A stretch of 64,000 nucleotides of DNA from Nitrospira sp. (GCA_030123625.1 CP126121.1:4256179-4320178), one strand, 5' to 3'. Counted from the first letter of the stretch, positions 44,191 to 53,870 are shown. Translations and numbers: made by a program. The notes: generated by a model from the sequence alone, not told the origin.

Positions 44191-44607
44191 TCAGTTACTC
44201 AAGGGCAAAGAAGTAGAAGATTGTAGTTTACGATCTTCTAAGAGGAGAACGAGATCAAGGATCGTAGTTGGGGTAGGGTTCACATCAGTGAAACCTACCT
44301 CGGCGAGCCATTTGTTCAATTTTTCAGTGCCTATTCCAAGGCTCCAGGAATCAAGATCAAAAAAATCCTTTAGCTTGTCATTGGGTCGTAAGAGTTGAGG
44401 ATTCACCCTATAGATGTCGCCCAACGTCTCGAGAACGCGTGCCAAGGACTCAGTGCTAACGTCGATTTTCATGGATTGTCGGATCTCTTCAAACGATAAC
44501 GGAATTCTGTTTCTGATTATGCGCCTCTTGACACTCTGCTTTCCCAACCAAACCAAGATAAGTGCTAAAAGAAAAACGCCAGCTATAATGAATATTCGAG
44601 TGTCCAT
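44191..44607 (-). CDS. Candidate immunity protein next to the displaced Rhs tip
   Basis: The 138-residue protein has one N-terminal membrane segment (IFIIAGVFLLALILVWLG), then a basic stretch (KRRIIRNRIP) and a soluble domain (FEEIRQSMKIDVSTESL, PNDKLKDFFDLDSWSLG). It follows the displaced Rhs tip by 20 bases on the same strand, which is where the immunity gene of an Rhs toxin sits. No family is recognised, so immunity is inferred from position only. Confidence 0.6.
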   Translation of the reverse strand: MDTRIFIIAGVFLLALILVWLGKQSVKRRIIRNRIPLSFEEIRQSMKIDVSTESLARVLETLGDIYRVNPQLLRPNDKLKDFFDLDSWSLGIGTEKLNKWLAEVGFTDVNPTPTTILDLVLLLEDRKLQSSTSLPLSN

Positions 44608-44626
44608 TTAGTTCTGGTACGATAAA

Positions 44627-45661
44627 TCACTCGCAGGAAGAAGGGATAGCGTAGAAAAGACCACTTGTGAAAACGCCGATATTGTAGAAACCGATTCCGA
44701 CTGTTGCAACACCAATGGTTGCAGAAGCTGTTTGAGCTGCAACTGTACTAGCTCCTGGAATACCGAGTGCTCTTGGAACACTGGTAAGCGGATTCGTGGA
44801 GCCCAAGAAAGGCCCTCTGCCACTAGTAGCTGGCGCCAAAGATTTAGGCCACAAGCCTCCGCCAAGGGCAGCCGCATATGTACCTAGATCGATTGTATAA
44901 GTAAGTATGTGACTCAAGTAGCGGCTGCCGTAACCTGGACAATTGTTAGTTTTGTCCAGTCCAAATGGGTCGGTGTAACGCAGAGGGTCATTACCGACGT
45001 AAGCATAGACATTGACATCCCCGCTGAGAAAGCCAATCGGATCCTCCGCAATGAACCGCTGGAACCGCGGATGATAATAGCGCGCTCGATAGTACATGAG
45101 TCCTGAGCCATCATCCTCCCTTCCTGTAAACTTATAGCTTGTTGTGCTCGCGGCTCCGATCTGAGTGACCACGCCAAAGGGCTCATAGGTGTACTGGGTT
45201 TGGAGTGTGCCTGTCCCATCTCCTAATGCGATCGTTGAGCCGAGAGCATCGGGCAAAAGGGCTCGGACTCCAACCCCATCCGTTCTCGTGAGGAATTCAT
45301 CGATTCCAAGCCCTGTGAGTAAGTCTGCAGTGACTGTGGCGCCGTTCTTTTCCTGTACGGGGTTGAGCCCATCATACACAAAATTGGTCGTGGTGCCGTT
45401 GATCGTCTTGCCGGTGCGGCGGCCAAAGGAATCATAGGTGAAGGATGCCGTTAAGCTCGGGCCTGAGATGCTGGTGAGTTGGTTTCTTGCGTTCCAGGTG
45501 TAAGTCGTAGTGCCACCAGCGTCAGTGACGGTCGCCAGGTTGCCATTCAGGTCAAAGGTCTCCGTACTCGTGCCAAACGCCGTTTGCTGATTGTTCGCGT
45601 AATTGGTCGTGGTAAGCGCTGGTGGAAGGTTAGTCCGAGCGAAGCTTCCCCTAATCCTGAT
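44627..45661 (-). pseudogene. Displaced Rhs tip cassette (partial core plus new C-terminal domain)
   Basis: The frame is open from 45661 to 44627, about 344 codons, but has no proper start: the track of homology ends at TAG 45662-45664. Its first two thirds match the core end of the full Rhs (46430-47100), with FDLNGNLATV, GRRTGKTINGTTTNF and REDDGSGLMYYRARYYHPRF. It ends at the typical border VGNDPLRYTDPFGLD, after which about 110 residues form a new C-terminal domain with hydrophobic segments (SATIGVATVGIGFYNIGVF). It is a silent tip that recombination could swap in. Confidence 0.75.
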
Positions 45662-45728
45662 CTAATTTCCTGTTGAGACTCGAAGATCCGAAGTGGCGCC
45701 GTCATCAACCTGCTAGATACCCGCTCCA

Positions 45729-46004
45729 CTATCGAACCAACACATGCGCACACACAATCACCATGGCACTAATGATGCAAATAACGGCAAAAAACGAATA
45801 GATCCGACGCCCTCGTGATCTAATCTTCTTGAATTCAGTATCGAATGTAGAAGTTGATTCCCACCAGTATCGTGTCGATTCAACTTGCGTTCGTGCTGCT
45901 TCATCCAGTCTTGTTAGAAACCAAATCCATACGCCAGCAAAAACAACAAACACGCCGGCAGCCCAGAGTGGAAATCTCTCCGCAACCCTACTCAGATAAT
46001 CCAT
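45729..46004 (-). CDS. Small membrane protein after Rhs, candidate immunity protein
   Basis: ATG 46004 (MDYLSRVAERF) starts 10 bases after the Rhs stop; an in-frame start at 46034 would overlap Rhs. The protein (91 residues) has two membrane segments (LWAAGVFVVFAGVWIWFL and YSFFAVICIISAMVIVCAHVL) around a polar loop (ARTQVESTRYWWESTSTF). Its place right after the Rhs C-terminus fits an immunity protein for the membrane-type end. No family is recognised. Confidence 0.6.
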   Translation of the reverse strand: MDYLSRVAERFPLWAAGVFVVFAGVWIWFLTRLDEAARTQVESTRYWWESTSTFDTEFKKIRSRGRRIYSFFAVICIISAMVIVCAHVLVR

Positions 46005-46014
46005 GACACCCGCA

Positions 46015-49000
46015 TCAGGGTCCAATAGCCCCAAGGAATACAGAGATCGAAAGTCCAGTAAGTGCGCCTAAGACCGGACCACCCGGGACCAAGTTGCTGA
46101 TCGCACCTCCCGCCGCACCACCAAGGGCACCAAGAGCAATGTCCAACGTATTCCCTCCCCCTGCTGCAGCGGTCAGGCCTCCAGAGATACCGCCAGTCAG
46201 AGCACCTACTCCAGCCCCAATTGCAATTCCAATGGGTGTGGGTGGCAATGGAATTCCTGATCCGATGAGGGTCCCGAACGCGCAACCTAGTGCTCCACCG
46301 GTTACACCTCCTCCTACTCGATCCTTTTTCGCTCCTATTGCGCCTCCCGCTCCCCCGAGTCCACAGCCAAGGAGCGTCCCTTGCCCCAGTGTGAGCAGAC
46401 CCATCGGATCTCTGAGGAGGACTGGGTTATTGGCTACATATCCATAGAGATTCACATCCCCACCGAGGAACCCGATCGGATCCTCGGCAAGAAACCGCTG
46501 CAACCGGGGCTGGTAATAGCGGGCCCGATAATAGTAGAGCCCTGTCCCATCATCCTCTCGGCCTGTAAACTTATAGCTGTTCGTACCCGCGGCTCCGGTC
46601 TGCGTCGTGACGCCAAACGGTTCGTAGGTGTACTGGGTCTGGAGCGCGCCGGTGTTGTCACCGAGGGCCACGGTTGAGCCAAGGGCATCAGGGAGTAGAC
46701 TGCGAACGCCGACGCCATCCGTTCTCGTGAAGAATTCGTCGATACCGAGGCCGGTCAGGAGATTAGCTGTGACGGTCCCACCGTTCTTTTCCTGGACGGG
46801 ATTCAACCCATCGTAGAGAAAATTGGTGGTGGTGCCGTTGATCGTCTTGCCCGTGCGGCGGCCAAAGGAATCGTAGGTGAAAGATGCAGTTAAACTCGGG
46901 CCGGAGATGCTGGCAAGTTGATTTCTCGCATTCCAGGTGTATGTGGTCGTTCCACTCACGTCAGTGAACGTCGCAAGGTTGCCGTTGAGGTCAAAGGTTT
47001 CTGTGCTCGTTCCGAACGTCGTTTGCTGGTTATTGGTGTTGTAGTTTGTCGTGGCGAGTGCCGGAGGAAGATTGGTTCGAGCAAAAGTGCCACCAGTTTT
47101 TATCCGATTGCCTGCCGATTCGTAGGTATAGGTCAAGTCACCGAGGGTCGTGGCGCCTTGTTTGTACGTCAGGCTGGTGAGTTCCGACGCTCCGTTGTAC
47201 CCATAGTTGATGCTATTCGTGTTGGGCAAAGTGAGACTCGTTCTTCGCCCAGCGATATCATAGGCGATCGTGACGGTACTGGTTCCTTGCTGGACCTGCG
47301 TGAGGCGGTCAGCGTTGTCATAAGTGTAGGTGACCTGCGTTTGACCAACCACCGTCATCGTGGCTCGACGGTTCGCGTTGTCGTAGGTGTAGTTCACTGT
47401 CCCCTCAGGGGTCACTTCCTGCGTCAATCGATCCAGCCCGTCATAGGTTCTCGTGATCGTCGCCGTAACGGTGCCTCCGGAATTCTTCTCTTGGACCTGC
47501 GTGATTCGATTTCCCGCGTCGTAGGTGTAATTCGTGCTGGTCCCATCCTGAAAGGTCGCTTTCGTCCGTCGATTCAAGACATCATAGGTGTACGTCGTTA
47601 CTTGGCTCTTGCGATCCGTGACCGTGGCCACGTTGCCGTCGTTGTCATACGTGTAGGTCTCGGTATTGAGTAACGCATCCTGTCGCGTGGCCACGCGATC
47701 CATATTGTTGTACGTATAGGTCGTCACTTGGCTCTTCGCATCCGAGACCGTCAGCAGATTGCCATTAGGATCATAGGCCAATTGCGTCTGTCCATTGAGG
47801 GGATCGATGAGCTTCGTGACACGATTCAACGCGTCCACGTCATATTGAGTTCGGCTTTTATTCGGATCGGTGAGCGCCAGCAGCCGGCCCACGGAATCGA
47901 CGAACCGCGTGGAGACGCGAGTCAACGGATCAGTCGTGGTCACAAGGTCGCCCTGCGCATAGGTGAGCGTGGTGGTATTGTTCAAGGGATCGGTGATCGT
48001 GAGTGGCTGGCCCTGAGGGTTCACGGTCAGGGTCGTGATTTCACTGAGGGCATTCGTGATCGTCGTGAGATTGCCTTTTGCATCGTACCCCAACATGGTC
48101 GTGTGGTTGAGCGGATCGGTGATCGTGGCCACCTGATTATAGGTCGGCTCGTAGGTAAACGTCGTGGTCACGGCATTCGGCGTGGTCGCCAACCGGGTCA
48201 CGGTGAGGATATTACCATTCGCATCATAGGTATAGGCTGTCTTACGAGTGAGCGCATCGGTCACACTCAGGATCAGGTTCGTCCCGGCTTGCCGCTCATA
48301 GGTGAGCGTTTGTGCGTCGGGCTCGCCGAAGGCCGCCGTATCTGTGAGCGCATACCCGTCGCTGTTAAAGGCGACCCGCCGCACGATGTTCCGTGGATCT
48401 GTGACGTCGGTTTGTGCCACCTTGCCGTTCCCATCCAAAGTATAGGCAAACTGAAAGGTCGTGTTATCCGCTTGGGTCTGCGTGGCGATCCGTCCATTCG
48501 CATCGTAGGTGTTCGTCAAATACGTAATGTTCTTCGGATCCTTGATGGTCAGCATGCGATGGCCGGCATCGTAGGTATATTCGGTGATTCCATTGGCTGG
48601 ATTGGTCACTTTCCACAGCCGACCACTGGCATCATACGTGTAGGTCACGCTGCGTCCGGCATTGTCGCTCACCTGCGTGATGCGGTTGCTCGCATCATAG
48701 GTGAACTGGAGAGACTTGCCCGATGGGGTGAGCACATTCAGCAACCGGCCGAGCGAATCGCGAACCAGCGACATGCGATTACCGTTTCGATCTTCGATCT
48801 CCATGAGCAAGAGTTGGGCATAAGCCGTCATTGACGAGAAACGATAGATCGTTCCATCTTTGCGACGCAGACTCCACCGTTGCCGGCTGCCATCCCAGTT
48901 GAGCGTGGATTGTAATGAAGCAGTCGGCGAGGTCTGGTTGACCAAAGAGGCCGTGAAACAATCGGTACCGCTCGTGCGCGTGTACGTCTCTCTCGCACCG

Positions 49001-49779
49001 TCCGGAAGAATCAATTGCATGACACTACAATAGTCATCCCACGTCAACCAGATGTCATAGGGATGGGTAGCCCCGATTCCAAATGGACGTGAGGCCGTAT
49101 CATTTTGGCGATAGGTCCTTGTGAGGGTCAGTGGGATGAGATCGGGGATGGCTAGGTCGAGCTGTTCCATGGTGAAGAGCCCGGTCGCCAGTTCGACTGG
49201 ATCGCCCCCTTGTTTCTTCTCGCCATTAATGGCCTGCTGTGCTGGGGGATCAGGCGCCCATATTGGCGCATTGGCATTGCCGACACGATGGGCGGCTTGA
49301 TCCCACAGACTGATGTGTCCTCCCTTGGCTGCATCCGACCACGCACACATTTGCGATCCAGGGTTCGGTACTACTATGTTGACAATTACTTGGCCGTTCA
49401 GATCGTATGCGAGCATGGCGAAAACCGAACCGACGGCCGGCGGGGCCTCTAGCGCAGACGAGCAGTCACTGATCGATCCTCCAATGATCTGCCATCCTGC
49501 GGGAATGCTCGATGTATACGGACTTGGCCGCTTGAACCATGCAATGGCATCGAAGCTGGTATTACATCCGGCCGACAACCCGATGGTGTGGTTCCCGGTT
49601 TTCCCACCGGAGATGTTCACGGTCCCTGATCCGCAGTTTGGCAAGATCATCCCGCCTCCAATGGCACTTCCAGCGACATTCGCGCCTGTTCCCGACCAGC
49701 TGATGGACGGATTGATCAGTGTAGAGATCCCACCACACAGTACCACCATCGCAACGGAGAGAGGTCGTCGAGTCTTCAT
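46015..49779 (-). CDS. Rhs/YD-repeat protein with glycine-zipper C-terminal domain
   Basis: The 1,254-residue protein has a signal peptide (VAMVVLCGGISTLINPSIS), an N-terminal domain, then many YD repeats (for example YTYDASGRLWKVTNPANG, YTYDNADRLTQVQQ) and the Rhs core end (YYRARYYQPRLQRFLAEDPIG). The border is YVANNPVLLRDPMGLL, after which the variable C-terminal part of about 130 residues is glycine- and alanine-rich with membrane-zipper segments (GGALGCAFGTLIGSGIP). Its start overlaps the upstream stop by four bases (ATGA). It is a probable polymorphic toxin or surface protein; the toxic activity is inferred. Confidence 0.85.
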   Translation of the reverse strand: MKTRRPLSVAMVVLCGGISTLINPSISWSGTGANVAGSAIGGGMILPNCGSGTVNISGGKTGNHTIGLSAGCNTSFDAIAWFKRPSPYTSSIPAGWQIIGGSISDCSSALEAPPAVGSVFAMLAYDLNGQVIVNIVVPNPGSQMCAWSDAAKGGHISLWDQAAHRVGNANAPIWAPDPPAQQAINGEKKQGGDPVELATGLFTMEQLDLAIPDLIPLTLTRTYRQNDTASRPFGIGATHPYDIWLTWDDYCSVMQLILPDGARETYTRTSGTDCFTASLVNQTSPTASLQSTLNWDGSRQRWSLRRKDGTIYRFSSMTAYAQLLLMEIEDRNGNRMSLVRDSLGRLLNVLTPSGKSLQFTYDASNRITQVSDNAGRSVTYTYDASGRLWKVTNPANGITEYTYDAGHRMLTIKDPKNITYLTNTYDANGRIATQTQADNTTFQFAYTLDGNGKVAQTDVTDPRNIVRRVAFNSDGYALTDTAAFGEPDAQTLTYERQAGTNLILSVTDALTRKTAYTYDANGNILTVTRLATTPNAVTTTFTYEPTYNQVATITDPLNHTTMLGYDAKGNLTTITNALSEITTLTVNPQGQPLTITDPLNNTTTLTYAQGDLVTTTDPLTRVSTRFVDSVGRLLALTDPNKSRTQYDVDALNRVTKLIDPLNGQTQLAYDPNGNLLTVSDAKSQVTTYTYNNMDRVATRQDALLNTETYTYDNDGNVATVTDRKSQVTTYTYDVLNRRTKATFQDGTSTNYTYDAGNRITQVQEKNSGGTVTATITRTYDGLDRLTQEVTPEGTVNYTYDNANRRATMTVVGQTQVTYTYDNADRLTQVQQGTSTVTIAYDIAGRRTSLTLPNTNSINYGYNGASELTSLTYKQGATTLGDLTYTYESAGNRIKTGGTFARTNLPPALATTNYNTNNQQTTFGTSTETFDLNGNLATFTDVSGTTTYTWNARNQLASISGPSLTASFTYDSFGRRTGKTINGTTTNFLYDGLNPVQEKNGGTVTANLLTGLGIDEFFTRTDGVGVRSLLPDALGSTVALGDNTGALQTQYTYEPFGVTTQTGAAGTNSYKFTGREDDGTGLYYYRARYYQPRLQRFLAEDPIGFLGGDVNLYGYVANNPVLLRDPMGLLTLGQGTLLGCGLGGAGGAIGAKKDRVGGGVTGGALGCAFGTLIGSGIPLPPTPIGIAIGAGVGALTGGISGGLTAAAGGGNTLDIALGALGGAAGGAISNLVPGGPVLGALTGLSISVFLGAIGP

Positions 49780-52415
49780 GGGCTCGTCACCTGGAGGTTC
49801 AGACTACCGGTGGTCGTCGTCTGTGGATTGATCGTGATGGTATAAGTGCCCGTCGTGCCGAGCGTGACGGTCGAGAGATTGAAGTTCGCCGCCGAACTGC
49901 CCGCGCCGGTTTGACCGGCACCCGTTGGCGTATACAGATTCACCGAGACACCTCCCAGACCATTACCGGTGATTTTGACGGTAGCCTGCTGGCTCGCCGT
50001 ACCCACGAAGGTGTACCGGGCGTTTTGACCGGCACGGCTGATGGTGACCGGCGTCGCGGCAGCATTGATCGTCACTGAACCCGTGACTTCAGTGGAGAGC
50101 GCGAGCGTGATGTTGCCGGTGTACTGCGCAGTGGGATTCACCGTGACGGTATAGGTCCCGGTGGTTGGAAGAGCCGTCGGTGCATCAAGACTCCCCCCGC
50201 TCGTGCCAACAGTGGTCCATGTCCAGGGCGTCCCATCCGGTTTCCAGAGCGTGACGGTGACGGAGGTGAAGCTCACACTCGTCATCCCGAGATTTATCCA
50301 TTGACCCATCGTCCCGGTAAAGGTGTAGAGCGCATTCTGGCCGATGGTCGAGATGGTTGAGGTAGTTGGTGTGCCGTCCAGATTCAGCGTGCCCGAGAGA
50401 TAGGACATCAGTTTGAGTGTGATATTTCCAGTATTTGTTCCCGACGGATCGACCACAAGGGTGTAGGTCCCGGTCGTCGGCAGGGTGCCGGGTGGTTCGA
50501 GGCCACCGCCGGCTGTGCCGATGGTGGTTGAGGCCAAGGTAGTTCCGTCAGGTTTAAGGAGCGTGACGGTGCTAAAGGCAATCGTCACCGAGGTGAAGCC
50601 GAGACCCACCCATTGACCGCTGGTCCCACTGAAGGTATACCGCGCTGTTTGACCCGCCTTGGTGAGACTGATCGGGGCCGAAGCGCCATCCAACGTCATG
50701 GTGCCAGTCAGCGGCGAAGTAAGAGTGAGAGTCATGTTGCCGGTCGCGAGGCCGACCGGATCGACGACGATCATGTAGGTACCGGTCGTGGGTAGAACGG
50801 TGGTGGGATCCAGGCTCCCACCGGCGGTGCTGATCGACGTCGATACCAGCGTCGTCCCGTCCGGTTTCAGCATTGAGACGGTACTGGAGTTTATAGTGAC
50901 CGATGTGAGGCCGAGATTGACCCATTGACCAGCCGTCCCAGTAAATGTATAGCGAGCTCGTTGACCAGGAACGGTCAAGGTCGGTGTCACCGAGGCTCCG
51001 TCGATCGTGATCGTGCCGGTCACATCGGGCGTACCATACAAAGTCAATGTCATGTTTCCAGTCGCCAAATCTACGGGATCCACCAAAATGGCGTATGTGC
51101 CTGTGACCGGTAACACTTGGCTATCCAGCGCGCCCCCAGCGGTCGTAATGCTGGTCGGTTGGACCAACAGACTGCCATCCGGTTTGGATATCGACACATT
51201 TGATGAAGCAATCGTCACGCTGGTCATGCCGAGACTCACTGTCTGACCCGCAGTCCCGGTGAAGGAATACCGCGCATTCTGGCCCACTCGCGTCAGGGAG
51301 AACGAAACCGGGGATCCCGCAATCGTGATGACGCCGGTCAGGTCCGCCGACAACGTCAGCGTCATACTGCCCGTATAGGTACTCGAAGGATCAATCACGA
51401 TGGCATAGGTGCCGGTGACTGGGAGTATCTGCGAGTCCAAGACTCCGCCTCCGCTTCCATACGTGCCGTACGTCATCAGGGTTCCGTCGGGGTTGAACAG
51501 AGAGACCGTACTCGAGGGAATGGACACGCTGGTCATGCCCAGGCCGACGCGCTGTCCCGCCACGCCATCGAAGATGACCAGTGCGACTTTGTTCGCGGTG
51601 CTGATCGTGGCAGTCAGCGTGCTGCCGCCGACTACGATGCGCCCGGTATATTGCACATCGGCGGGAGCCACACCGGCCGGCGTCGCGAAGAATTCGTTCG
51701 CGCTCAGGACACTTCCATTCACCGTGGTCACCCCGATCTTGCCGGATTGCGCACCAACCGGGACGGTGACAGTCAGCGACGTTGCCGACGCCGTGGCGAC
51801 CACTGAATACATAGGACTGAAGGTCACCTTATTCTTGGTCGGCGTGGTGTCGTAGTTCGTTCCCGTGATCGTCACGGCTGTGCCGGCTGTCCCGACCGAG
51901 GGTGAGAAACTGGAGATGGTGGGGATAGGACTTGCCCCAACGGTGAACGAGGCAGAACTGGTGGCAGTAGTTGCCCCGACGGTGACACTGATCGAACCAG
52001 TTGTCGCCCCGCTCGGAACAGTAGCGGTCAAGACGGTCGTCGATGCGGTCAGGACCGTTGCGGTCGTGCCGTTAAATTTGATCGTGTTCGACGCTGGCGT
52101 GGCATTGAAACCGGTGCCATAAATTACCACGGTGGTGCCGACCGGACTTGACGACGGAGTGAACTGCAAGACGGCAAGGTTCGAGGAGGGTTGCCGCGTA
52201 ATGCCAGTGAGGTTGCCGACGCTGTCGTATCCGTAGATGGCTGTGTCGGATACCGGATCGATGACCGCTATAAGACGGCCTGCATCGTCGTACACGTAAC
52301 TGATATCGGCGGCGACTGCGGGAAAGATCAAGAGGAACGCCAGGGCCCATGCTGTGGTGGCTACCGGTGCTCTCCGCTTTAATGACTGCCACTTGAACCA
52401 CAGGGTCTCACGCAT
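49776..52415 (-). CDS. Secreted IPT/TIG and beta-repeat protein coupled to Rhs
   Basis: ATG 52415 (MRETLWFKW) follows GGAG; the longer start adds 22 residues. After the signal peptide come one YD-repeat-like unit (SYVYDDAGRLIAVIDPVSD), two IPT/TIG domains (FTPSSSPVGTTVVIYGTGF and SFSPSVGTAGTAVTITGTNY) and six repeats of about 98 residues resembling pre-peptidase C-terminal domains (each with QNARYTFxGTAGQ, NLGLTSVTI and GTYMIVVDP patterns). Secreted beta-sandwich adhesin or scaffold; its stop overlaps the Rhs start (ATGA), so the two are made together. Confidence 0.85.
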   Translation of the reverse strand: MRETLWFKWQSLKRRAPVATTAWALAFLLIFPAVAADISYVYDDAGRLIAVIDPVSDTAIYGYDSVGNLTGITRQPSSNLAVLQFTPSSSPVGTTVVIYGTGFNATPASNTIKFNGTTATVLTASTTVLTATVPSGATTGSISVTVGATTATSSASFTVGASPIPTISSFSPSVGTAGTAVTITGTNYDTTPTKNKVTFSPMYSVVATASATSLTVTVPVGAQSGKIGVTTVNGSVLSANEFFATPAGVAPADVQYTGRIVVGGSTLTATISTANKVALVIFDGVAGQRVGLGMTSVSIPSSTVSLFNPDGTLMTYGTYGSGGGVLDSQILPVTGTYAIVIDPSSTYTGSMTLTLSADLTGVITIAGSPVSFSLTRVGQNARYSFTGTAGQTVSLGMTSVTIASSNVSISKPDGSLLVQPTSITTAGGALDSQVLPVTGTYAILVDPVDLATGNMTLTLYGTPDVTGTITIDGASVTPTLTVPGQRARYTFTGTAGQWVNLGLTSVTINSSTVSMLKPDGTTLVSTSISTAGGSLDPTTVLPTTGTYMIVVDPVGLATGNMTLTLTSPLTGTMTLDGASAPISLTKAGQTARYTFSGTSGQWVGLGFTSVTIAFSTVTLLKPDGTTLASTTIGTAGGGLEPPGTLPTTGTYTLVVDPSGTNTGNITLKLMSYLSGTLNLDGTPTTSTISTIGQNALYTFTGTMGQWINLGMTSVSFTSVTVTLWKPDGTPWTWTTVGTSGGSLDAPTALPTTGTYTVTVNPTAQYTGNITLALSTEVTGSVTINAAATPVTISRAGQNARYTFVGTASQQATVKITGNGLGGVSVNLYTPTGAGQTGAGSSAANFNLSTVTLGTTGTYTITINPQTTTTGSLNLQVTSP

Positions 52416-52638
52416 CGTCGCTCCACCTTCGCTATGCATTCCTAACATGTGCGACTCTACACTGGTTCGCGCGTGACGCAATCCCCGAAGATGTCCTTAT
52501 CTGATAGATCCACTTGGATCATGTGGGTATAGAGATAGAGTTGAAGCCTGAGTGTATGTGGCCTCACCAATTCTCACATTGAGACCGCCAGCATGAACTG
52601 TGTATGGTACTAGATCTGACAGGGAGAGGAGAGCTGCG

Positions 52639-53478
52639 ATGCCATTGACCACTTACAATAACGTTTCCATTCCTTCCTTCATGTACGGCACCGCGTGGAA
52701 AAAGGAGGCCACGACCGGACTGGTGCTGCAAGCCATAGAAGCCGGGTTCACCGCAATCGATACGGCCAATCAACTGGTCCATTACGATGAAGCGAGAGTG
52801 GGGGAGGCACTTTTACAATTGGCGAAGCAGGGCACGACCCGCGACAAGCTGTTTCTGCAAACGAAGTTCACCCCGATCAACGGCCAGGATCATCGTCTCC
52901 CTTACGATGCGAGCGCGGCTATTACCACCCAGGTACAGCAATCTTTCGCCGGCTCTCTCACGCACCTCCATACAGACTATCTCGACTCGTATGTATTACA
53001 TGGTCCCTACTCACGGCGAGGTTTGGGAGCGGAAGACTGGGAAGTCTGGGCCGCCATCGAATCCCTCTATGATGCCGGCAAGGCAAAGATGATCGGGGTC
53101 AGCAACGTCACGGCCGATCAGCTGACGTTGCTCTGCATGAAGGCCAAACATAAGCCGATGGTGGTGCAGAACCGCTGCTATGCAGCCTTCGGGTGGGACA
53201 AAGAGGTACGGGAGATTTGCCGGACGCAGCACATTATTTATCAAGGCTTCTCGCTCTTGACCGCGAACCGAGAAGTATTCACCAATCCCCAGATCCGGAC
53301 GATGGCGGTTCGGTATGAAGTCACCCTTGCCCAGCTCATTTTCCGATTTGCGATGCAGGTCGGCATGCTGCCGTTGACCGGCACGACGAATCCTCAACAC
53401 ATGAAAGAAGACCTGCAATCGGATCGATTTACCTTGCTCTCGGAGGAAGTTCGACAGATTGAGACCATCGGCCTTTAG
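52639..53478 (+). CDS. Aldo/keto reductase family oxidoreductase
   Basis: ATG 52639 follows GGGAGAGGAG; the upstream ATG at 52600 is unlikely. The 279 residues have the AKR barrel marks: the Asp-Tyr-like site with DTANQLVHYDEARVGEALLQ, the Lys site KLFLQTKFTP, HTDYLDSYVLHGPY and GKAKMIGVSN, QNRCYAAFGWDKEV and PLTGTTNPQHMKEDL. It reduces aldehydes or ketones with NADPH; the substrate is unknown. The DUF488 gene follows by 5 bases. Confidence 0.9.
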   Translation: MPLTTYNNVSIPSFMYGTAWKKEATTGLVLQAIEAGFTAIDTANQLVHYDEARVGEALLQLAKQGTTRDKLFLQTKFTPINGQDHRLPYDASAAITTQVQQSFAGSLTHLHTDYLDSYVLHGPYSRRGLGAEDWEVWAAIESLYDAGKAKMIGVSNVTADQLTLLCMKAKHKPMVVQNRCYAAFGWDKEVREICRTQHIIYQGFSLLTANREVFTNPQIRTMAVRYEVTLAQLIFRFAMQVGMLPLTGTTNPQHMKEDLQSDRFTLLSEEVRQIETIGL

Positions 53479-53483
53479 CGATT

Positions 53484-53870
53484 ATGGGTAAGATTCTTGT
53501 CAAACGTGTCTATGAACCGGCGGCCAAGTCCGATGGCTTCCGCGTACTGGTCGATCGGCTGTGGCCGCGTGGTTTGTCCAAAGAAGATGCCGAGATCGAT
53601 CTTTGGCTTCGCGATATCGGCCCTTCGACGGCCTTGCGAAAATGGTTCAACCACGATCCCGCCCGTTGGGTGGAGTTCCAACGTCGCTACCACACTGAGC
53701 TGAAGACAAAAAGAGAGCTGTTGGGAGAACTGAAGGCTCATGCAAAAAAGGGATCTGTGACGCTCCTCTATTCCGCCAAAGATGAGCAACATAACCAGGC
53801 CGTCGCGCTGCGAAGTTTTTTGTCGAAACGGCAGGCATCCTCAAGCGGTGAGATGGAGGAGATGCAGTGA
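53484..53870 (+). CDS. DUF488 family protein
   Basis: The 128-residue protein has the DUF488 signature: KRVYEPAAKSDGFRVLVDRLWPRGLSK, LWLRDIGPSTALRKWFNHDP, and YSAKDEQHNQAVALRSFL. Its function is unknown in the family. It is 5 bases after the aldo/keto reductase on the same strand and probably cotranscribed. Confidence 0.9.
   Translation: MGKILVKRVYEPAAKSDGFRVLVDRLWPRGLSKEDAEIDLWLRDIGPSTALRKWFNHDPARWVEFQRRYHTELKTKRELLGELKAHAKKGSVTLLYSAKDEQHNQAVALRSFLSKRQASSSGEMEEMQ

Noticed and set aside
46918..48834. Long plus-strand frames across the Rhs gene
   Set aside because: They are the antisense of YD repeats; the repeated codon pattern keeps opposite frames open. They show repeated Val/Ile/Arg strings and no motif.
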